Shown in pieces: positions 35,680 to 44,601 of a stretch of DNA of 64,000 nucleotides. Under the pieces are notes generated by a model. It made no database searches, was not told the DNA's origin, and saw only the letters and a program-made list of their open reading frames with translations. The translations under genes were made by a program, and so were the position numbers. This stretch comes from CAYULW01 sp964445815 (GTDB lineage Bacteria; Bacteroidota; Bacteroidia; Flavobacteriales_E; Vicingaceae): positions 1 to 64,000 of the forward strand of contig CAYULW010000001.1 in the NCBI GenBank assembly GCA_964445815.1. The letters run 5' to 3'. Position 1 is the stretch's first letter. Each line of letters opens with the position of its first letter.

Positions 35680-37386
35680 TTATTTGAGCTCAACGAACAA
35701 ACCCTCATCAGTTTTACTGACCTGAGCCAAACCATGCTTGGAAAGTCCTTTCATTCCTTTATCCCATTGTTTGTTGCTCAATCCACTTTTCTCCTTCAAC
35801 AATGGAAGTGCAATTGGATTTTCTTTTTTCAATAGTTCAAAGATGCTTTTCTCAGAATCGGATAATTCTACTGCCTTTTTCTCCGGTCTCATTTGAGGAA
35901 AAAACAGTACTTCTTGAATGGATGTGTTATTCGTCAAAAACATGACCAAGCGATCGATGCCGATACCCATTCCTGATGTGGGGGGCATGCCATATTCTAA
36001 AGCCCTTACAAAATCATGGTCAATAAACATGGCTTCATCATCTCCCTTTTCAGACAGTTTCAATTGATCTTGAAAACGTTCCAACTGATCAATAGGATCG
36101 TTCAATTCTGTATAGGCATTGGCCACTTCTTTTCCATTGACCATTAGCTCAAAACGTTCGGTCAGATTAGGGTTGTCTCTGTGTTTTTTACACAGTGGCG
36201 ACATTTCTACGGGATAATCAATAATGAAAGTGGGTTGAACGTAGTGTTTCTCGCATTTTTCACCAAACAACTCATCAATCAGTTTGGCTTTACCCATGGT
36301 TTCATCTACCTCTATACCAAGATCTGTACACGTTTTACGTAGTTCATCTTCATTCATATTTGCCACGTCCACACCGGTGTGCTCTTTTATGGCATCCAAA
36401 ATGGGTACTCTCGCAAAAGGGGCTTTAAAATTGATGTTTTGACCTTGAAATTGTACCTCTGTGCTACCTGTAACCTCGGTTGCTACTTTCTCCAGAAGTT
36501 GTTCCGTAAAGTCCATCATCCAGAGGTAGTCTTTATAAGACACATAGATTTCCAAAACGGTAAACTCAGGATTATGCGTCCGATCCATGCCTTCATTCCT
36601 AAAGTCTTTGGCAAACTCATAAACACCGTCAAAGCCTCCAACAATTAATCGTTTCAAGTATAACTCATTGGCTATCCTCAAATACAAAGGAATATCCAAT
36701 GCATTGTGATGAGTAATGAAGGGCCGTGCAGCTGCTCCGCCGGGAATAGGTTGAAGAATCGGTGTTTCTACTTCTAAATAACCTTTCTCGTTAAAAAACT
36801 GACGCATGGCGTTCATGACTTTTGTTCGCTTTACAAAAGTGTCCTTGACTTGCGGATTAACAATCAAATCAACATAACGCTGACGGTAACGCTGCTCAGG
36901 ATCTGTAAATGCATCATGAGCAACTCCCTCTTTATCTGTTTTAACAATGGGCAAAGGCCTTAGTGATTTGCTAAGCAATTCAATTTCCTTTACATGCACG
37001 GAAATCTCGCCGACTTGTGTTTTAAAGACATGACCTTTTAATCCCACGATATCACCAATGTCCATATTTTTTTTAAAAACATCATTGTACGGACCAAAGT
37101 CATCGCCCTTACAGAGTTCATCTCTAGTCACATAGACCTGAATTTTACCTGTAGAGTCTTGGATCTCGGCAAAAGACGCTTTACCCATAATGCGGCGACT
37201 CATAATGCGACCCGCTAAAGTGACTTCTTGATAAGCCTCCGGTTGAGCATCGAAATTCTGTTTAATGTCCCGAGCATAGCTGTCTACCGGAAACAAAGCG
37301 GCAGGATAAGGTTCAATGCCTTTATTTCTTAAATCTTCTAAAGATTTTCTCCTCAATACTTCTTGTTCACTTAAAACTCTGCTCAT
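35680..37386 (-). CDS. lysS: Lysine--tRNA ligase, class II
   Basis: 568 aa from the ATG at 37386 (MSRVLSEQE); a longer frame to 37491 would overlap the divergent isomerase. N-terminal OB-fold anticodon-binding domain ('VTLAGRIMSRRIMGKASFAEIQD'), then the class II core: motif 1 'FFNEKGYLEVETPILQ', motif 2 'FRNEGMDRTHNPEFTVLE', motif 3 'GMGIGIDRLVMFL'. A C-terminal extension of about 65 residues ('FELLKKENPIALPLLKEK') has a winged-helix look and is an add-on to the core enzyme. Confidence 0.96.
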   Translation of the reverse strand: MSRVLSEQEVLRRKSLEDLRNKGIEPYPAALFPVDSYARDIKQNFDAQPEAYQEVTLAGRIMSRRIMGKASFAEIQDSTGKIQVYVTRDELCKGDDFGPYNDVFKKNMDIGDIVGLKGHVFKTQVGEISVHVKEIELLSKSLRPLPIVKTDKEGVAHDAFTDPEQRYRQRYVDLIVNPQVKDTFVKRTKVMNAMRQFFNEKGYLEVETPILQPIPGGAAARPFITHHNALDIPLYLRIANELYLKRLIVGGFDGVYEFAKDFRNEGMDRTHNPEFTVLEIYVSYKDYLWMMDFTEQLLEKVATEVTGSTEVQFQGQNINFKAPFARVPILDAIKEHTGVDVANMNEDELRKTCTDLGIEVDETMGKAKLIDELFGEKCEKHYVQPTFIIDYPVEMSPLCKKHRDNPNLTERFELMVNGKEVANAYTELNDPIDQLERFQDQLKLSEKGDDEAMFIDHDFVRALEYGMPPTSGMGIGIDRLVMFLTNNTSIQEVLFFPQMRPEKKAVELSDSEKSIFELLKKENPIALPLLKEKSGLSNKQWDKGMKGLSKHGLAQVSKTDEGLFVELK

Positions 37387-37502
37387 GGCTAAAAAATTTG
37401 GCCGCAAAGATAAGATTTCAACATGAAATTGATGTCTTGTAAGGCTTTGAAACAAGGACTTTGGGCAAATTTCCTTTAATTTGTACGCCAAATTCGGAAC
37501 GC

Positions 37503-38492
37503 ATGATGAATCAATTAATCGGTGAATTTACAGGCCACTTGAAACAAGCCATTAAGATTGGACAGGAGACAAAGTTTAATCCGGCAAAAAACGAACTAAA
37601 AAATATATTGGTTTGCGGACTTGGTGGTTCAGGTATTGGAGGAACCATATTGTCTCAACTGGTTAAAACCGAATTGTGTTTGCCATTAACAGTCAATAAA
37701 GATTATTTTATTCCGGAGTTTGTCAATCAAAATACTTTGGTGATTTGCAGCTCCTATTCGGGCAATACAGAAGAAACTTTAATGATGTATGAGCAAGCCA
37801 TCAAAAAGGGTGCTGAGGTTGCCATTGTGACTTCCGGTGGAAAGTTTGGTGATTTAGCCGAAACAAAAGGCCATAATATTATTCGTATACCGGGAGGTTT
37901 ACCTCCACGTGCTGCTTTTGGACTTGGTTTTCCTCAACTGTTTGCCATATTAGAAAAATATGGGTTGATTGCTTCTACTTATGTTGCTGCGTTTAAAAAA
38001 ACAATACATTCAATAGATTTAGAAGAAGAGCAAATCAGAAGAGATGCTATGGCTATTGCCAAGCAACTTGTAGATAAAATTCCGGTCATTTATTCAGAGG
38101 CAGATTATGAAGGAGTTTGTGTGCGCTTTAGGCAACAAGTCAATGAAAATTCTAAGCGTTTGGCCTGGCATGCTACAATTCCCGAAATGAATCACAATGA
38201 GATTGTGGGATGGAGGAATTCTTATAATAATCTGGCCATTTTGTTCTTTAGATCAGATGCAGACTTTTATAGAAACAAAAAGCGTGAAGAATACTTGAAG
38301 AAGGTGGTAGAGCAGTATACGGATTGTATTATAGACATCAATGCCAAAGGCGATTCTTTAATAGAGCGAGCGCTCTACCTGATTCATTTTGGAGATTGGA
38401 TCAGTGAACATTATGGTGAGCTGAATGGTGTTGACACTACTGAAGTGGATGTGATTACCGGCCTTAAAAACATGTTGGCTGACTTGGATTAA
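37503..38492 (+). CDS. Bifunctional phosphoglucose/phosphomannose isomerase
   Basis: 329 aa from the ATG at 37503 (or the adjacent ATG at 37506); the TTG at 37461 adds an unlikely leader. Two SIS subdomains are present: 'VCGLGGSGIGGTILSQL' and 'VICSSYSGNTEETL' bind the sugar phosphate. Catalytic Glu and His are expected in 'NENSKRLAWHATIPEMNHNEIVGW'. This is the short PGI/PMI form known from archaea and Bacteroidota, interconverting glucose-6-P or mannose-6-P with fructose-6-P. It is divergent from lysS. Confidence 0.92.
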   Translation: MMNQLIGEFTGHLKQAIKIGQETKFNPAKNELKNILVCGLGGSGIGGTILSQLVKTELCLPLTVNKDYFIPEFVNQNTLVICSSYSGNTEETLMMYEQAIKKGAEVAIVTSGGKFGDLAETKGHNIIRIPGGLPPRAAFGLGFPQLFAILEKYGLIASTYVAAFKKTIHSIDLEEEQIRRDAMAIAKQLVDKIPVIYSEADYEGVCVRFRQQVNENSKRLAWHATIPEMNHNEIVGWRNSYNNLAILFFRSDADFYRNKKREEYLKKVVEQYTDCIIDINAKGDSLIERALYLIHFGDWISEHYGELNGVDTTEVDVITGLKNMLADLD

Positions 38493-38514
38493 TAGGAACT
38501 CTTAACCCATAACT

Positions 38515-39279
38515 TTAGTATTTCACTTCAAGCCATTCGGAAACAAATAAGGATTTCCCTTGACGTAGTGTATCAAATTCAAGAATACATCGAAAGGTTT
38601 TAGCATCTTCAATGCTTACAAGGTTAAATTTTGAAATTTCTTCTATATTCTCTTTTTGATTAGCATCCGGTAGCGCTATCCTGATTTTGGTCAAGGTGGT
38701 AATGCCGCTGCTGTGTTGATTATACTGCATAAAATCAGCCAAGTAAGGCGGCTTGAAATGTTGTTTCAAGTCTTCTAATTTCGTTATGTCTTTGTATTGC
38801 TGTGTTGCTTCAGAGGCATAAATAAACACATCTTCTTCTTTAGCGTTGGCTTTGGACATGAGGTAATGCCCTTTGTTGTCTTTGCTATAATAAGGGTGTA
38901 GATCAGCACATGTCGTATCAAAATCATTAAGGATTAGTCCAAAACCCAGACGATTAATATGGGCTTTGCTTTTCCATCGTTCTAAGTACTTGCTGCCTAA
39001 CGCTGCACTGTTGCTTTTAATTCGTATCGAATCGTCAATATAAAGCAGTTCAATAAATGTATTGTAAAACAAATAGAAGTGACTGTATGTGCCTTGGTGG
39101 TAATGCTGCGTGGTCAATTTTTCACCAAGGGTGAATAGTCGATTGAACTGTTGCTCCATGTTGGTATCACTCACAAAAAACACCAAATGATCAAAAACAA
39201 AATCATCACAGTCTTTTTTCTGTGCTTGTGATGCCATAACGCACAGTAAAAGAAAAGTAAAAACCCCTTCGGCCTTCAT
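38515..39279 (-). CDS. Exported VOC/glyoxalase-like protein
   Basis: 254 aa. A signal peptide ('FLLLCVMASQAQ') is followed by 'FVFDHLVFFVSDTNMEQQF', the start of a glyoxalase_3-type VOC domain, with 'YLFYNTFIELLYIDD' as the usual metal-ligand Glu strand. Cytosolic relatives are named VOC family or glyoxalase-like; an exported form is less usual. The substrate is unknown. Only three bases separate it from the DUF2200 gene. Confidence 0.75.
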   Translation of the reverse strand: MKAEGVFTFLLLCVMASQAQKKDCDDFVFDHLVFFVSDTNMEQQFNRLFTLGEKLTTQHYHQGTYSHFYLFYNTFIELLYIDDSIRIKSNSAALGSKYLERWKSKAHINRLGFGLILNDFDTTCADLHPYYSKDNKGHYLMSKANAKEEDVFIYASEATQQYKDITKLEDLKQHFKPPYLADFMQYNQHSSGITTLTKIRIALPDANQKENIEEISKFNLVSIEDAKTFRCILEFDTLRQGKSLFVSEWLEVKY

Positions 39280-39282
39280 GAA

Positions 39283-39645
39283 TTACTGACGCAAGATTTT
39301 TTCCATCTTTCTGCCTTTGGCCAATTCATCGATCAGCTTATCGAGGTAGCGTACTTTTTTAGTGAGTGGTGTTTGAATCTCTTCAATGCGATAACCACAA
39401 ATTACTCCCTTTATCAGTTCGGCATTTGGATGAAGCCGAGCCCGTTCAAAAAAAGTGTGAAAAGTAACTTTTTCTTCTATCAGGCCATTTAATTGAGTCT
39501 CATCGAAACCGGTTAGCCATTCGATGACTTTATGTAGCTCTGCTTTACTTCTGCCTTTCTTTTCTACTTTATTGACATAGTGAGGATAAACGGAGGCAAA
39601 AGTCATTTTTGCTATGCGTTCATCGTGTGCTGCTGTTGTGCTCAT
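39283..39645 (-). CDS. DUF2200 family protein
   Basis: 120 aa, usual length. The family pattern is clear: 'RIAKMTFASVYPHYVNKVEKKGRSKAELHKVIEWLTG', shown here in parts: 'MTFASVYPHYVNKVEKKG' and 'VIEWLTGFDE', then 'FFERARLHPNAELIKGVICG' and 'VRYLDKLIDELAKGR'. Its function is not known. It belongs to a minus-strand group of small accessory genes. Confidence 0.9.
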   Translation of the reverse strand: MSTTAAHDERIAKMTFASVYPHYVNKVEKKGRSKAELHKVIEWLTGFDETQLNGLIEEKVTFHTFFERARLHPNAELIKGVICGYRIEEIQTPLTKKVRYLDKLIDELAKGRKMEKILRQ

Positions 39646-39678
39646 TTTTGGTGACTTTACAAATTTGTAAACATTGTG

Positions 39679-40452
39679 CTATTTTTTCTTGATGCCTAGT
39701 AAGTACAAGACAATACTTGGCCCTGATTTTATTCTATCCACTTCCCAATCGTAATCTTCATGACCGTCTAATTTGGCAATGAGTGCCTTCATTTCTTTTA
39801 CAGAATAGGTTCTTAAAGAAGATACAATACCATCCCAAAGCACAAAAACTGGAACAATGGGAATGAGATAAGTAAAGATAATGCGTCCGATTTTAAAAGG
39901 ACGTATAAATGGGGTAACAAACACAACGCTTAATGGCGAGAAGAGCATGGCCAAAATGCTCGGCAAACTTCTTTCCTGACATTCAAATATGGCGATTGAA
40001 CTCTCACTGTTAATCGCATTCTGTAATATAAGTTGTGCATCTTTTGGTTTAAAATGATGCAAAGACAAAAATTGGGTTCTTAAACCTTTTAAATCTTCGG
40101 GAACTTGTTTCGCATCTACAGAGGTTTCGATGTATTCAAAATTATCAGCTTGTCGTTTTGTGTATTTAAATGCCGGAACATTGGGAAAGTAATCCGTAAG
40201 AATGATCTTAAGGTCAGGGATGTCTTTTTTTAATTCCGAATTCAACCAAATCAAACCGCCACCCCCTCCGGATGCAAGATCAACAATGGTGTTGGTTTTT
40301 GTTTTGTCCAAGCCCTTTTTGAGAATGGGAATGATCGGTCGATACATTTTGGTTTTGTTGGACAAAAACTGTAAAAAGTCTGTCCCGTAATTCCTCAAAA
40401 AAGCGGGAAACCATTTTTGATCTTCAAATTCAAATAAGTGTATTCTTCCCAT
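39679..40452 (-). CDS. Class I SAM-dependent methyltransferase-like protein
   Basis: 257 aa. The Rossmann glycine loop is 'IVDLASGGGGGLIWL', followed by 'IILTDYFPN' as the acidic strand 2 end and 'LSLHHFKPKDAQLIL' as the motif IV/V region. These fit a class I SAM methyltransferase. The C-terminal half has a hydrophobic segment ('IIFTYLIPIVPVFVLWDG') that could associate with membrane. The substrate is unknown. Confidence 0.75.
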   Translation of the reverse strand: MGRIHLFEFEDQKWFPAFLRNYGTDFLQFLSNKTKMYRPIIPILKKGLDKTKTNTIVDLASGGGGGLIWLNSELKKDIPDLKIILTDYFPNVPAFKYTKRQADNFEYIETSVDAKQVPEDLKGLRTQFLSLHHFKPKDAQLILQNAINSESSIAIFECQERSLPSILAMLFSPLSVVFVTPFIRPFKIGRIIFTYLIPIVPVFVLWDGIVSSLRTYSVKEMKALIAKLDGHEDYDWEVDRIKSGPSIVLYLLGIKKK

Positions 40453-40460
40453 TATTGTTT

Positions 40461-40615
40461 ATGTATGTGCTTCGTTGTAACTATTTTACTTCTGTTGTTA
40501 TGATTACTTCCGTTTTTGTCTTTATGCCCTTTTTAGGGTCTGTTCCTGAAATTGTAGCTCTGACCAGAGCCAAGACTTGAAATTAGGATTAGTGAAATTG
40601 TAAAAATTCGTTTCA
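40461..40615 (-). pseudogene. Possible frameshifted small secreted-protein remnant
   Basis: Reading the minus strand from 40615, 'MKRIFTISLILISSLGSG' looks like a signal peptide but stops after 27 codons. A shift of one base gives 'ALVRATISGTDPKKGIKTK' and continues to a stop. The two halves join into a plausible ~45-residue exported peptide. The alternative is a chance reading of an intergenic region; there is no homology evidence. Confidence 0.25.
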
Positions 40616-40621
40616 TGTTTC

Positions 40622-41002
40622 TTATTTCCTTGACTGTACAAGAGCTTTGAACCCTCCATAAACCATTCTTTCGGCATCAAAAATCAATCGTTTAGGATCG
40701 ATCAAAGGACCAACTAATTTTGCCATTCTCGGGTCGTTTGGTACTTCTTTGTTGGCCCGGTCACGCACTTCTTTAGAAGGAAAAACAACCCAACCAAATA
40801 CAATTTCTTCACCTTCTTTTGCCTCTACAGCTTCCGTAAAAGGTTTGGTGCCCTCTAAAGATAAATCGTCACCAACAAATTCAAAGTAAGCCAACGCACC
40901 GTACTCTTTCCAAATTTCAGCGACCTGTTCCGCTACCTTTTTGTATTCATGAAGATGAACTTTAGGAACAGGAAGCACAAAGCCATCGATGTAGTTTTTC
41001 AT
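40622..41002 (-). CDS. DUF1428 family protein (YbaA-like)
   Basis: 126 aa from the ATG at 41002; the frame to 41053 adds an AT-rich leader. Strong family pattern: 'YIDGFVLPVPKVHLHEYKK', 'IWKEYGALAYFEFVGDD', 'FGWVVFPSKEVRDRANKEV' and 'FDAERMVYGGFKAL'. Ferredoxin-like (dimeric alpha-beta barrel) fold, function unknown. It is the first of the minus-strand small genes at 38.5-41 kb. Confidence 0.92.
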   Translation of the reverse strand: MKNYIDGFVLPVPKVHLHEYKKVAEQVAEIWKEYGALAYFEFVGDDLSLEGTKPFTEAVEAKEGEEIVFGWVVFPSKEVRDRANKEVPNDPRMAKLVGPLIDPKRLIFDAERMVYGGFKALVQSRK

Positions 41003-41060
41003 GTTTGTTGTTTTTAATGAAGAATCCACCCAACAAAAGAATAAATATATCAATATAAAC

Positions 41061-41110
41061 TGCTTTAAACGGATCTATTTTAGATGCCTAATCTCAATTT
41101 GTTTAAAGCA
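41061..41110. repeat. Inverted repeat upstream of DUF1428
   Basis: TGCTTTAAAC (41061-41070) and GTTTAAAGCA (41101-41110) form a perfect 10-base inverted repeat with a 30-base loop. It lies about 60 bases before the DUF1428 start and at the left edge of the accessory region. Confidence 0.5.
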
Positions 41111-41281
41111 TGGTATAAAATCAAAAAGTTGAGTAAACAGAAACATTTAGAGATATGTTCTTATTCAGTCAGTCAGGATCATTTTAAAGTGTTTCGAATG
41201 GAGTGCAGAGAATACTGGATGATTTTAAACAATTTCCCTGTGCCCAAGATAAAGCTTGTTCTTCAAATTGACATTCGCTAA
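41084..41281 (+). CDS. Doubtful small ORF
   Basis: 65 codons, Lys/Phe-rich, with no recognisable domain or ribosome-binding site. Its first codons overlap the right-hand part of an inverted repeat. It could be a degraded gene end or pure chance. I list it only because the interval has no other gene. Confidence 0.15.
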   Translation: MPNLNLFKAWYKIKKLSKQKHLEICSYSVSQDHFKVFRMECREYWMILNNFPVPKIKLVLQIDIR

Positions 41282-41400
41282 CTTCACGTTTGACAACAAC
41301 CGTTAAAGCGAATGTCTAAAAGCTTTTTGTTCGATTCATCGAATGATGTTTCATATCTTCGATTCCGAAACTCGCCTTAACTGTTGGCGTTGTATGTCAT
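41270..41400. repeat. Palindromic element A (attC-like, left edge of accessory region)
   Basis: Compound inverted repeat. GACATTCGCT (41270-41279) pairs perfectly with AGCGAATGTC (41307-41316). Alternatively GTTAAAGCGA (41302-41311) pairs with TCGCCTTAAC (41372-41381), flanked by TGACA/TGTCA and ACAAC/GTTGT. AACCGTT occurs at 41298-41304. The Crp-family gene starts four bases after the right end. The reverse complement of the right end, TGACATACAAC, resembles the left end of element B. Confidence 0.55.
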
Positions 41401-41403
41401 TGT

Positions 41404-41985
41404 ATGGATGCTCAAAAATTACATACTTCACTGAATCAAATTAGTCCCATTACCGATGAGGCTTGGGAAGAATTTGAGCTGCTCCTTGAGCCTGCTTCTC
41501 TAGATCGAAATGATCATTTGATGAGATTTGGAGAGAGAACCCATTATTGCTATTTACTGACTGAAGGGGTTATTCGGGTATACTCCAGTAAAGATGGCAA
41601 TGAGTACAACAAGACTTTCTTTATCCCTGGCATGTTCCCCACAGCCCTTACCTCCCTCTTATCTGAGAGCCCGTGCCAGTTATCCTTTCAAGCATTATTA
41701 CCCTGTCAATTGATCAAATTTTCGTACAAGGGATTCAGGAATCTCTTTGCTACACACAGATGTCTGGAAACTTTCCTTCTCAGAGTTTTGGAGGGCGAAT
41801 GGATCAAAAAAGAGAAGCACGACATTCAGATGGTCACCAATGACGCAACTACCAATTACATGATTTTTAGGGAAACCTATCCGGGCCTGGAAAACAAAAT
41901 TCCCCAGTATCATATTGCTTCCTATCTGGGCATAACCCCTATTCAGCTCAGCCGAATTCGAGCACAACTCACTAAAAAATCCTGA
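41404..41985 (+). CDS. Crp/Fnr-family transcriptional regulator
   Basis: 193 aa. The cyclic-nucleotide-binding-like beta roll is N-terminal ('RFGERTHYCYLLTEGVIRVY'). The C-terminal part has a HTH, 'KIPQYHIASYLGITPIQLSRIRAQL', typical of Bacteroidota Crp/Fnr paralogues that lack Fe-S cysteines. It is the first gene after element A and leads a run of plus-strand genes, so it may regulate them. Base composition here is richer in G+C than the flanks. Confidence 0.9.
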   Translation: MDAQKLHTSLNQISPITDEAWEEFELLLEPASLDRNDHLMRFGERTHYCYLLTEGVIRVYSSKDGNEYNKTFFIPGMFPTALTSLLSESPCQLSFQALLPCQLIKFSYKGFRNLFATHRCLETFLLRVLEGEWIKKEKHDIQMVTNDATTNYMIFRETYPGLENKIPQYHIASYLGITPIQLSRIRAQLTKKS

Positions 41986-42063
41986 TTTTCATTCCTTAAC
42001 CTATGTTAATGCATATGCTTGATATTTGAGAGAATTTTGTCTCAAACATTAAATAAATGCATT

Positions 42064-42351
42064 ATGAAAACTTTACTCTCTTATCCTTTTTCGATCTATG
42101 CGATTGCCACAATTGCAGCCATTTGCATCATGATCATTATTGATTACATCCTTGGTGCTGAGGCTGAACACCTTAATGCATGGGTCATAGTAAATCGATT
42201 GTTTGGTAATGAAACAACCATCGGTGATAGTCTGGCTATTCGCCATTTTGGGTTGACCGGTGCCACCTTCATCATGCTGGCGGTCAACACCATTTTTGGT
42301 GTAGCCCTTATACAACTTATCAAGCTAATCATTCGAATAGTCCACTCTTAA
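42064..42351 (+). CDS. Small integral membrane protein
   Basis: 95 aa from the ATG at 42064. Two strongly hydrophobic helices ('IYAIATIAAICIMIIIDYIL' and 'GATFIMLAVNTIFGVALIQL') suggest a two-pass membrane protein. No known family is recognised. Eleven bases separate it from the next gene, so it is in an operon with the outer-membrane protein and others. Confidence 0.7.
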   Translation: MKTLLSYPFSIYAIATIAAICIMIIIDYILGAEAEHLNAWVIVNRLFGNETTIGDSLAIRHFGLTGATFIMLAVNTIFGVALIQLIKLIIRIVHS

Positions 42352-42362
42352 ATCAAATCATC

Positions 42363-43073
42363 ATGAATACAAAAAAAATAACATTACTCGTACTGGGAAT
42401 AATTATCGGATATGTTGGTTTAGCCCAGCAAAAAACGGATTACTTACAGAATTACTGGCAAGTGGGTTTTGGTCTAGGAGAACTACCTACGGGAGGAAGT
42501 TTCAAGCCAAGCATTACTGTCGGTTATCATTTCAACGAAAAAGTTTATGCTGGCATCATCTACCAATTCAAAGATGAGATCAGCCGAGGTAATTCCTCCT
42601 TCAATGCCCAATCCACCGATCTAGAAGGTTTGACTAGTTCCTCAGAAGATGTAGCTCAGAGATTCCTCTTTCAAGTTCGGTATACACCAATAAAAAATGG
42701 ACCTTACTTGTCAGGTGGTTTTGTTTTCAATGGAATGGATACAGAAACCATGATTTTTGAAAACATGAATAGGGAAATTGCTAGCGAACCCGTATCAGGA
42801 ACAATTGAAATCAAGCAGACCCGGCCAGCTGGATGGGGACTGGCATTCGGTATTGGGTATCAGTACAATTTTAAGAATGGTTTCTCAGCAGGATTTGAAT
42901 GGACGCCTGCCTGGGGTCAATACCCGACACCTTCTTACGAATTTGGAGGAACATCCAATCTTTCAGATACCTCTCAGAATAGCTTGAAGCAAAAGATGGA
43001 CGAAGGTTTCAAGTCCAGTGTGACCAACATGTACAAAGTATTCCACATCGGAGCGGCATATAGATTTCAATAA
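42363..43073 (+). CDS. Outer-membrane beta-barrel protein
   Basis: 236 aa with a signal peptide ending 'VGLAQQK'. Alternating aromatic/polar strands such as 'YWQVGFGLGELP', 'ITVGYHFNEKVYAGIIYQF' and a C-terminal 'HIGAAYRFQ' ending in an aromatic-polar pair are typical of small OmpA/OmpW-like barrels. G+C is clearly higher than in the window's core genes. Its role is unknown, and it is in an operon with inner-membrane proteins. Confidence 0.78.
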   Translation: MNTKKITLLVLGIIIGYVGLAQQKTDYLQNYWQVGFGLGELPTGGSFKPSITVGYHFNEKVYAGIIYQFKDEISRGNSSFNAQSTDLEGLTSSSEDVAQRFLFQVRYTPIKNGPYLSGGFVFNGMDTETMIFENMNREIASEPVSGTIEIKQTRPAGWGLAFGIGYQYNFKNGFSAGFEWTPAWGQYPTPSYEFGGTSNLSDTSQNSLKQKMDEGFKSSVTNMYKVFHIGAAYRFQ

Positions 43074-43089
43074 TTTAAAATCAATAAAG

Positions 43090-43863
43090 ATGAGAACACA
43101 AGAAATAAAATCAACAAGCTGGATGATAATCATTCACATAGTGATGATGCTTACAGCTGGTGTAATTCTGATTTACACGTTCGACTTCCCCGACATTCTT
43201 CGGGAAAATATGGAAACTACATTAGGGCTTTTCCACAAAAACAAAGCCTTCACTGTTCCGGCTTATTACCTCTTTACACTTACGGGAATCAGCTTCATGA
43301 CCATCGTATTGCTCCTATTCAAAACGTTGAAATTCCACGAATCTACATCAGGATTTTTGGCAGTTGTTTTTGGAGTATTATTTGGATTGACATCTTCAAT
43401 GGGTTTCGTCCGATGGCCGTTTTTAATGCAGCACTTAGGTCAAATGGTGACCGATGCTTCTCCGGAACAGTTAGAGAACATACGCTTAATATATGATTCA
43501 TTCCACATTTACGCAGGGATATCAGTTGGTGAAAATCTTGCTTTTTGGTTTGAGTTCTTATGGATGTTCCTTTTCTCAACTTCTCTATTAAGCAAACCAG
43601 AGGTATTCCCAAAATATATAGCTCGAATTGGACAGGGCCTAGGAATTGGGATGCTTGTATATTCTATGGAACAATTCGGTGGAGTGTTCTCAATTTTGGG
43701 GCCATTGAATATGATTGTGCACACGGCCCAGCTTGGGTGGTTACTAGCTTTGAGTTTAATACTCTTCAATATTTCCACGCTCAATCAAGGTCAACTTACT
43801 GGGATTCAAAAATCAGTTTCAATTGGGCTTTTTGCTCTATTAGTTATCGTTTCATTCGTCTAA
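43090..43863 (+). CDS. Multi-pass membrane protein (DUF4386-like)
   Basis: 257 aa with about seven transmembrane helices, including 'WMIIIHIVMMLTAGVILIY', 'GFLAVVFGVLFGLTSSMGFV' and 'FEFLWMFLFSTSLLS'. The pattern of a conserved 'R/H' loop and a 'GE..AFWFEFLWM' helix recalls DUF4386 proteins, but I am not certain. It sits in the middle of the plus-strand operon between elements A and B. Confidence 0.72.
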   Translation: MRTQEIKSTSWMIIIHIVMMLTAGVILIYTFDFPDILRENMETTLGLFHKNKAFTVPAYYLFTLTGISFMTIVLLLFKTLKFHESTSGFLAVVFGVLFGLTSSMGFVRWPFLMQHLGQMVTDASPEQLENIRLIYDSFHIYAGISVGENLAFWFEFLWMFLFSTSLLSKPEVFPKYIARIGQGLGIGMLVYSMEQFGGVFSILGPLNMIVHTAQLGWLLALSLILFNISTLNQGQLTGIQKSVSIGLFALLVIVSFV

Positions 43864-43875
43864 AATTTTTAAAAC

Positions 43876-44601
43876 ATGAGACTTTCCAATAAGACGATAC
43901 TAATAACAGGAGGAACCTCAGGAATAGGTTATGCATTAGGGGAAGAGCTAATGAAAAAAAACAACAAGGTGATATTACTTGGCAGAGATTCTGCCAAGCT
44001 TATCCACGCACGGAATGAAGGGTTTCAAACTATCCAATGCGATTTATCTAAGCAACGTGAAATTGAAAAGGCTGCCCTTGAAATCCAAAATGAGTTTCCA
44101 GATTTGGATGTATTATTTAACAACGCTGGTGTACAATATAATTATCTATTTACATCAACCGTGATTCCCCTCGATAAAATCCAGAAGGAAATTACTATCA
44201 ATCTTACAGGACAAATTCTCCTAACCCAATTAATGATTCCGATTTTGAGCAATTCCCCAAATGCTTTGATTGTAAATACAACTTCTGGATTGGGTGTATT
44301 TCCTAAAAGTGATGGCCTTGTTTACAGTGCAAGTAAATCAGGATTGAGGAATTTCAGTCAAGGATTAAAATACTCATTAAAGGAAACGGGTATTTCGGTT
44401 ATTGAATTCATTCCTCCAGTTACAGCCTCTAAAATGACTGAGGGTCGTAATGTAGAAAAAATGGAAGTGAAAGAATTAGTCAGAGTTATCATACCTCAGT
44501 TGGAAAAAGGACGAGAGTTGGTCACCACCTTTAAAATGCGAGTGTTTCTTTGGATTGCCTTTCTGTTTCCCAGATTAGCAAATAAAATTCTGTCAAAATG
44601 A
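43876..44601 (+). CDS. Short-chain dehydrogenase/reductase (DltE-like)
   Basis: 241 aa. NAD(P)-binding 'ITGGTSGIGYALGEEL', 'FNNAG', catalytic Ser region 'NTTSGLGVFP' and the active-site 'YSASK' are all present. The overall pattern and 'FIPPVTASKMTEG' ending resemble DltE/YdfG-like oxidoreductases. The C-terminus has an extra hydrophobic segment 'MRVFLWIAFLFPRLANKIL' that could bind membrane. Stop and next start overlap in ATGA. Confidence 0.92.
   Translation: MRLSNKTILITGGTSGIGYALGEELMKKNNKVILLGRDSAKLIHARNEGFQTIQCDLSKQREIEKAALEIQNEFPDLDVLFNNAGVQYNYLFTSTVIPLDKIQKEITINLTGQILLTQLMIPILSNSPNALIVNTTSGLGVFPKSDGLVYSASKSGLRNFSQGLKYSLKETGISVIEFIPPVTASKMTEGRNVEKMEVKELVRVIIPQLEKGRELVTTFKMRVFLWIAFLFPRLANKILSK

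Noticed and set aside
43343..43892. Overlapping ORFs in other frames of the DUF4386-like gene
   Set aside because: They lie fully within a well-supported membrane-protein gene and lack features of their own.
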